Assembly: GCA_025352915.1 (NCBI GenBank)
Contig: JANXSA010000157.1
Coordinates: forward strand, 1 to 8,935
DNA length: 8,935 bases
Direction: 5' to 3'
Origin: Rhodospirillales bacterium
Lineage (GTDB): Bacteria; Pseudomonadota; Alphaproteobacteria; Acetobacterales; Acetobacteraceae
The notes beneath the pieces are model-generated. The model had not been told where the DNA came from. It made no database searches and was given only the letters and a program-made list of their open reading frames with translations. Positions 7,419-8,935 of this stretch are shown in pieces. Made by a program: the position numbers and the translations under genes. The number at the start of each line of letters is the position of its first letter. The first letter of the stretch is position 1.

Positions 7419-8935
7419 ATGAACCCGATGGCGTCGATCGCCCCAATCATCGCACATCCGATCATGATTGGGGTGGTGGCAGGCGGGCTGGTGCTTTGGG
7501 CACTATGGTCGGGCGCTCAACTCCAGAGGCAGGCTGTTCGGCTCATTCACGCCCTGCGCGAGGCGAGCGGACAGTTGACCGGGGTTGCGAACGCCAGCGC
7601 CTTCACCAGTCAGTACGAAGCGATATCGGACCGGTTGGCCAAAAACCCTGTGTTGGGCGCGCCATGGCGGGCCTGGCGCGAGACGCTGGTGCTGCCGGTA
7701 AGGCCAAACCGCCCCGTCCGAGCCACTGAGCGGCCGGAGGCAAGGTTCGATATCGGCCTGATGAATTCTCCCGCCATTGGGAGCGACCTGCGATACCACG
7801 CCGCACTCCCGAACCTACTGGTCGGCGCGGGGCTGCTGTTCACCTTTCTCGGTCTGGCGGTGGCCCTTTCAAGCGCGAGTGCGATCGTGACCGGCGATCA
7901 AGCCACGCGTAGCAAAGCACTGGAGACACTGCTCGATGCAACGTCCTTCAAGTTCATTACCTCGGTTGTCGGACTGTTTCTGTCAATCGGCTATGCGCTG
8001 TTCCGCAAGCGTAAGCTGCGCTCGATTGAAGCCGAACTTGCGGCCTGGTGCGGGGGCCTGGAGGAGCGCATCCCGACCGTCACCGCGCTGTCGCTGCAGC
8101 AGGAGGCGAATGAGCTTCTCCAGGCCCAGGCCACGCAGATGGAGGCCTTCACCAACGAACTGGCTGTCAGTATCGGCACTGCTCTGGACACGGCGTTTGA
8201 CAAGCGCCTCGGCGAGCATATCGGACCGCTCGCCGAGGCGCTGGAGAAGCTGGCATCCGGCCTGGATACGCGATCGGAGAGTAGCGTTCAGCAGATGCTG
8301 GATGCGTTTCTGGAACGTCTCCAAGGCGGCACCGGCGACAAGATGTCGGCTGTCGCCGACACTCTGGCAGGCCTCGTCACGTCCTTGAACGGCATGAAGG
8401 ATGGGCTGCGGGACGCCGGACAGCGCATGGCCGACGCTGCTGACGGCATGACCCGCCGCATGGGCGAGGGAGCCGAAGCGGCGCTGGCAACCGTCACAGG
8501 ACAGATGACCGGCGTCGCCGAGACATTGCGCGAGGTCGCCACCCAAACCCGTACCGCCGGCGCTAGTGCCGGCCAGGAACTTGCGACGCGGATCGAAGCG
8601 GCGGCCCGAGGGTTCGAGCAGTCGGCCCGCACGGTTGCCGAGACGCTAGGCTCTGCCGCCCAGGGACTTGAGCGGAAGATGGGCGAGGAAGCGAGCGCGA
8701 GCACCCGGCGGCTGCAAGAGCAGTTGGAGCTCATGGTCAGTGAGCTCAAGACGCTTGCCGAGGATAACCGGCGCACTGGTGGCGCTGCGTTGGACGCATT
8801 GGCGGAGCGAATCGGCGCAGCTGCGTCGGGCTTCGAGGCGACCGCCACGCGCATTGGGGAGGTTCTGCAACGCTCAGCGAGCGAGACGGGTGGCACGCTG
8901 GGCAAAGGCGCCGAGGACGCCGTACAGCGCATTGC
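7419..8935 (+). CDS. zorA: ZorA-like MotA/ExbB-family membrane motor protein, partial at right edge
   Basis: An uninterrupted frame of 505 codons runs from ATG 7419 past the window end. ZorA is the MotA-like membrane subunit of Zorya anti-phage systems: it surrounds a ZorB dimer, is driven by ion flow and carries a long cytoplasmic helical tail. Visible here are a membrane segment at about 13-31, a cytoplasmic linker with F62-x-x-QYEAI and WRAWRETL (83-90), then membrane segments at about 130-155 (PNLLVGAGLLFTFLGLAVAL) and 176-195. After a basic RKRKLR, an all-helical, Ala/Glu-rich tail fills 200-505 and continues. This order matches ZorA as I recall the family. The tail has an ungapped 73-residue repeat and an internal 15-bp inverted repeat at 8203-8242. 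No strong Shine-Dalgarno precedes 7419; ATG 7428 and ATG 7464 are alternatives. The long tail suggests a type I Zorya, but ZorB and later genes lie outside. A different defence MotA/TolQ relative is the main alternative. Confidence 0.75.
   Translation, partial: MNPMASIAPIIAHPIMIGVVAGGLVLWALWSGAQLQRQAVRLIHALREASGQLTGVANASAFTSQYEAISDRLAKNPVLGAPWRAWRETLVLPVRPNRPVRATERPEARFDIGLMNSPAIGSDLRYHAALPNLLVGAGLLFTFLGLAVALSSASAIVTGDQATRSKALETLLDATSFKFITSVVGLFLSIGYALFRKRKLRSIEAELAAWCGGLEERIPTVTALSLQQEANELLQAQATQMEAFTNELAVSIGTALDTAFDKRLGEHIGPLAEALEKLASGLDTRSESSVQQMLDAFLERLQGGTGDKMSAVADTLAGLVTSLNGMKDGLRDAGQRMADAADGMTRRMGEGAEAALATVTGQMTGVAETLREVATQTRTAGASAGQELATRIEAAARGFEQSARTVAETLGSAAQGLERKMGEEASASTRRLQEQLELMVSELKTLAEDNRRTGGAALDALAERIGAAASGFEATATRIGEVLQRSASETGGTLGKGAEDAVQRI
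8203..8242. repeat. 15-bp perfect inverted repeat inside the ZorA-like gene
   Basis: AGCGCCTCGGCGAGC (8203-8217) is the exact reverse complement of GCTCGCCGAGGCGCT (8228-8242), with a 10-base spacer (8218-8227). It encodes KRLGEHIGPLAEALE near the start of the helical tail. It would make a very stable GC-rich hairpin. No T run follows, so it is not an intrinsic terminator. Confidence 0.75.
8373..8935 (+). repeat. 73-residue (219-nt) protein repeat in the ZorA-like tail
   Basis: Counting from ATG 7419, M348-G-E-G-A, M421-G-E-E-A and L494-G-K-G-A are spaced exactly 73 residues apart; their codons start at 8460, 8679 and 8898. R391-I-E-AAA-x-GFE and R464-I-G-AAA-x-GFE show the same spacing. In an ungapped alignment, 349-390 and 422-463 share about 12 of 42 residues. 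Units are roughly 319-390, 391-463 and 464 onward, continuing beyond the window. Confidence 0.65.

Noticed and set aside
6484..7422. A 312-codon plus-strand frame opposite the leftward gene, and a 281-codon minus-strand frame at 6288-7133.
   Set aside because: Both translations are rich in Pro, Arg, His, Trp or Cys without folding patterns. The overlapping minus-strand frame 6358-7395 gives a regular coiled coil and alternating strands and helices.
1..8935. CRISPR arrays, tRNA or rRNA genes, insertion sequences and integrase or attachment sites.
   Set aside because: No regularly spaced short repeats, cloverleaf-like sequence, transposase frame or flanking terminal repeats were found when reading the window.

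Overview
The window is GC-rich (one hsdM line at 4321-4380 counts 43 G+C in 60), densely coded DNA with GTG and TTG starts and protein styles that fit a high-GC proteobacterium, probably an alphaproteobacterium. That placement is an inference from composition and from recalled relatives, not a database result. The content is a defence island: a complete type I restriction-modification operon, an unrecognised gene on the opposite strand, and the first part of what looks like a Zorya ZorA motor gene running off the right edge.

Layout. (1) 1-66, minus strand: the first 22 codons of an unrecognised gene with a perfect AGGAGG ribosome binding site. (2) 67-143: a short divergent spacer. (3) 144-6327, plus strand: hsdR-hsdM-hsdS, coupled by 4-base stop/start overlaps (ATGA, then TTGA). 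HsdR carries the PD-(D/E)xK nuclease and helicase motifs, HsdM the SAM-dependent adenine methyltransferase motifs, and HsdS two target recognition domains. hsdR appears to lack the usual first ~30 codons. An 11-bp perfect inverted repeat ends directly against the hsdS ribosome binding site. (4) 6358-7395, minus strand: an unrecognised protein with an N-terminal alpha/beta region, a central coiled coil and a compact C-terminal domain that faintly resembles RelE-type toxins. It is convergent with hsdS (30 bp gap) and divergent from the next gene (23 bp gap or little more). (5) 7419-8935, plus strand, open at the right edge: a MotA/ExbB-like membrane protein with three membrane segments and a long helical tail, matching the ZorA architecture. 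The tail holds an ungapped 73-residue (219-nt) repeat, seen in about two and a half copies before the window ends.

How they work together. HsdR, HsdM and HsdS would form the restriction-modification complex: HsdS chooses the site, HsdM methylates host DNA, and HsdR translocates and cuts unmodified DNA. ZorA would pair with a ZorB peptidoglycan-binding partner, expected just beyond the window, as an ion-driven anti-phage motor. The role of the minus-strand gene between the two systems is unknown; it is the least explained gene here. No tRNA, rRNA, CRISPR array or insertion sequence was seen.
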